Of a DNA stretch of 42,598 nucleotides, positions 41,189 to 42,598 are shown in pieces. The DNA is from Pseudomonadota bacterium (GTDB lineage Bacteria > Pseudomonadota > Alphaproteobacteria > Rhizobiales > Devosiaceae). A model generated the notes under the pieces. It was given only the letters and a program-made list of their open reading frames with translations. It searched no databases and was not told the DNA's origin. The position numbers were made by a program, and so were the translations under genes. Every line of letters begins with the position of its first letter. Position 1 is the stretch's first letter. Where the stretch lies: positions 1 through 42,598 of the forward strand of contig JAEYTY010000129.1 of assembly GCA_023433775.1 (NCBI GenBank). Reading direction: 5' to 3'.

Positions 41189-42373
41189 ATGTTCGAGACC
41201 CTTACACAGGCCCCTGGCGACAAGATTCTGGCGCTGATGGGCGAATATGCCGCCGATGCACGCCCCACCAAGATCGACCTTGGCGTCGGCGTTTATAAGG
41301 ATGAGCAGGGCCAGACCCCCATCCTGTCCTCGGTCCGCAAGGCTGAAGAGCGCATTCTTTCTGCCGGCAAAACAAAGACTTATCTAGGCATCGCCGGCAA
41401 CAAGGGTTATGGCGCCGCGGTGCTGGACCTCGTCCTCGCCGATACGCTGGACCGCTCCCGCGTCCGCATCGCCCAGGCGCCGGGCGGCACAGGCTCGCTC
41501 TGGGTCCTGATGCAGCTGATCAACCGCGCCCGTCCCGGCGCGACGGTCTGGGTCTCCGATCCGACCTGGGCCAACCACAACCCCATCGCCCTCAATTCCG
41601 GCCTCAAGGTCGCGACCTATCCCTATTTCGACCCCGAAACCCGCGGCGTCAAATTTGCGGAAATGCTTGCTGCGCTTGATAAATTGACCGCCGACGACGT
41701 CGTCCTGCTCCATGGCTGCTGCCACAATCCCACCGGCGCCAACCTCACCGAAGCGCAGTGGGATCAGGTCGCGGCCAGCCTCGCCCGCACCGGCGCCTTG
41801 CCCTTTATCGACCTTGCCTATCTCGGCTTTGGCAATGGCCTCGAGCCCGACGCCTATGGCACGCGCAAGGTGGTCTCCGCCGTCCCTGAAGCGCTGATCG
41901 CCTTCTCCGGCTCGAAGAATTTCGGCCTCTATCGCGAACGCATCGGCGCCGCCATCATCGTCGCCCGCGATGCCGAACAGGCAGATCTCGCCAATTCGCA
42001 ATTGCTCAATGTCATCCGCGGCGCCTATTCCCAGCCGCCTGATCACGGCGCCGAAATCATCCGCACCATCCTCGAAGACAAGGCGCTCCGCGCCGAGTGG
42101 GAAGCAGAGCTCGAAGTCATGCGCGACCGCATGGTGCATCTGCGCAAGAAGCTAGCCGAAGCCATCCGCCAGCGCTCCAACTCCACCGATTTCGACTTTA
42201 TCGCCGAGCATAGCGGCATGTTTTCTCTGCTTGGCCTGCCTGTTGAAGCCGTTGAACATCTTAAGGCCGAAAACGGGGTCTATATGACCAGCGATAGCCG
42301 CATTAACGTTGCTGGAATTCCCGAAGATCGCGTCGGCGCGCTGGCCGATGCACTCCTGGGTTCGGTGCGCTGA
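41189..42373 (+). CDS. Aromatic amino acid / aspartate aminotransferase (class I)
   Basis: PLP-dependent aminotransferase of the AspC/TyrB subgroup, 394 residues. It opens FETLTQAPGDKILALMGEY and DLGVGVYKDEQGQTPIL. The PLP lysine is in FSGSKNFGLYRERIGA, the phosphate/Arg site and Asn-Pro-Thr-Gly in CCHNPTGANL, and a substrate-carboxylate Arg near the C-terminus (DSRINVAGI). Start at ATG 41189; the longer frame begins inside etfA. TyrB-like (aromatic) is favoured in this taxon but AspC activity is possible. Confidence 0.93.
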   Translation: MFETLTQAPGDKILALMGEYAADARPTKIDLGVGVYKDEQGQTPILSSVRKAEERILSAGKTKTYLGIAGNKGYGAAVLDLVLADTLDRSRVRIAQAPGGTGSLWVLMQLINRARPGATVWVSDPTWANHNPIALNSGLKVATYPYFDPETRGVKFAEMLAALDKLTADDVVLLHGCCHNPTGANLTEAQWDQVAASLARTGALPFIDLAYLGFGNGLEPDAYGTRKVVSAVPEALIAFSGSKNFGLYRERIGAAIIVARDAEQADLANSQLLNVIRGAYSQPPDHGAEIIRTILEDKALRAEWEAELEVMRDRMVHLRKKLAEAIRQRSNSTDFDFIAEHSGMFSLLGLPVEAVEHLKAENGVYMTSDSRINVAGIPEDRVGALADALLGSVR

Positions 42374-42456
42374 CAGCCAGCACTTGCGGCCCCGCGCTGC
42401 CCTCGCTACACCTTGGCCAAATGGCCGGATAAGAATGCTTTTTTTGGGAGAGAACC

Positions 42457-42598
42457 ATGAAGTTCTTCGTTGATACTGCAGAAATCAAGGACATCAAGGA
42501 GCTGCATGACACCGGCCTTCTCGATGGCGTGACCACCAATCCGTCGCTGATCGCCAAGTCGGGCCGTGACTTCAAGGAAGTCATCAAGGAAATCTGCG
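42457..42598 (+). CDS. tal: Transaldolase (3' truncated by window)
   Basis: Only the first 47 codons are present. The start has GGGAGAG about 4-6 nt upstream, and the peptide MKFFVDTAEIKDIKELHDTG and LLDGVTTNPSLIAKSG is the N-terminus of the short transaldolase (TalC/fructose-6-phosphate aldolase-like) family, of about 215-220 residues. Role in the non-oxidative pentose phosphate pathway. The catalytic lysine lies beyond the window. Confidence 0.9.
   Translation, partial: MKFFVDTAEIKDIKELHDTGLLDGVTTNPSLIAKSGRDFKEVIKEIC

Noticed and set aside
42404..42446. GGCC-AAAT-GGCC plus later T7 as terminator after the aminotransferase
   Set aside because: The stem is only 4 bp and the T-run is about 16 bp away, so it does not form a normal intrinsic terminator.

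Overview
This window is high-GC alphaproteobacterial chromosome. The gene content points to the Hyphomicrobiales, and I would guess a Devosia-like genus: oxidative and isomerase uronate enzymes, a RirA-type iron box, an ATP-grasp/alpha-E/transglutaminase trio, DUF1499 and small rhizobial-style intergenic palindromes. That placement is inferred from gene families, not from a search. No rRNA, tRNA, CRISPR array, transposase or phage gene was seen. The window starts inside one gene (kdgD) and ends inside another (a transaldolase).

Region 1 (1-10391, all plus strand) is a sugar-acid locus. A 5-dehydro-4-deoxyglucarate dehydratase and an SMP-30-type lactonase are followed by a LacI-family regulator. 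The regulator's leader carries a perfect 18-bp palindrome over a plausible promoter. After it come a FAD-dependent oxidoreductase of unknown substrate, a complete carbohydrate ABC importer (binding protein, two permeases, ATPase), mannonate dehydratase (uxuA) and uronate dehydrogenase (udh). Glucuronate isomerase (uxaC) lies about 14 kb away on the other strand. Together these suggest import of a uronate or uronide, feeding both the oxidative route (udh, lactonase, kdgD) and the isomerase route (uxaC, uxuA).

Region 2 (10416-14312) holds a methyltransferase gene divergent from a three-gene iron/siderophore-type ABC importer. The shared intergenic region has a TGA-N9-TCA motif matching the RirA iron-responsive box. 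Region 3 (14480-25686) is mostly housekeeping: a GAF-GGDEF-EAL protein, pdxH, a J-domain protein, a Tat-exported beta-carbonic anhydrase, a Sua5-type threonylcarbamoyl-AMP synthase, a deacetylase-like protein, xseB, SCO1/SenC, TlyA, a CAP-domain lipoprotein, an aminoglycoside-phosphotransferase-like kinase and uxaC.

Region 4 (25906-37868) contains a small membrane protein, a DUF1499 protein, glpK and an AEC transporter. It then has a minus-strand trio of circularly permuted ATP-grasp, alpha-E and transglutaminase-like proteins, with a 50-residue glycine-rich membrane peptide encoded just upstream. In the transglutaminase-like protein the usual catalytic cysteine position appears to be alanine. 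A D-2-hydroxyacid dehydrogenase, a GH13 alpha-glucosidase, a small secreted protein, an AbrB-family membrane protein and a small membrane protein follow. Region 5 (37861-42598) has an M20 amidohydrolase, etfB-etfA, an aromatic/aspartate aminotransferase and the start of a transaldolase.

The most unusual non-coding feature lies between the amidohydrolase and etfB. It is two tandem 81-bp units (39108-39269), each a chain of small hairpins around an AAGGAGG core, with several stem substitutions compensated on the opposite arm. Structured elements also sit in several gaps between convergent genes.
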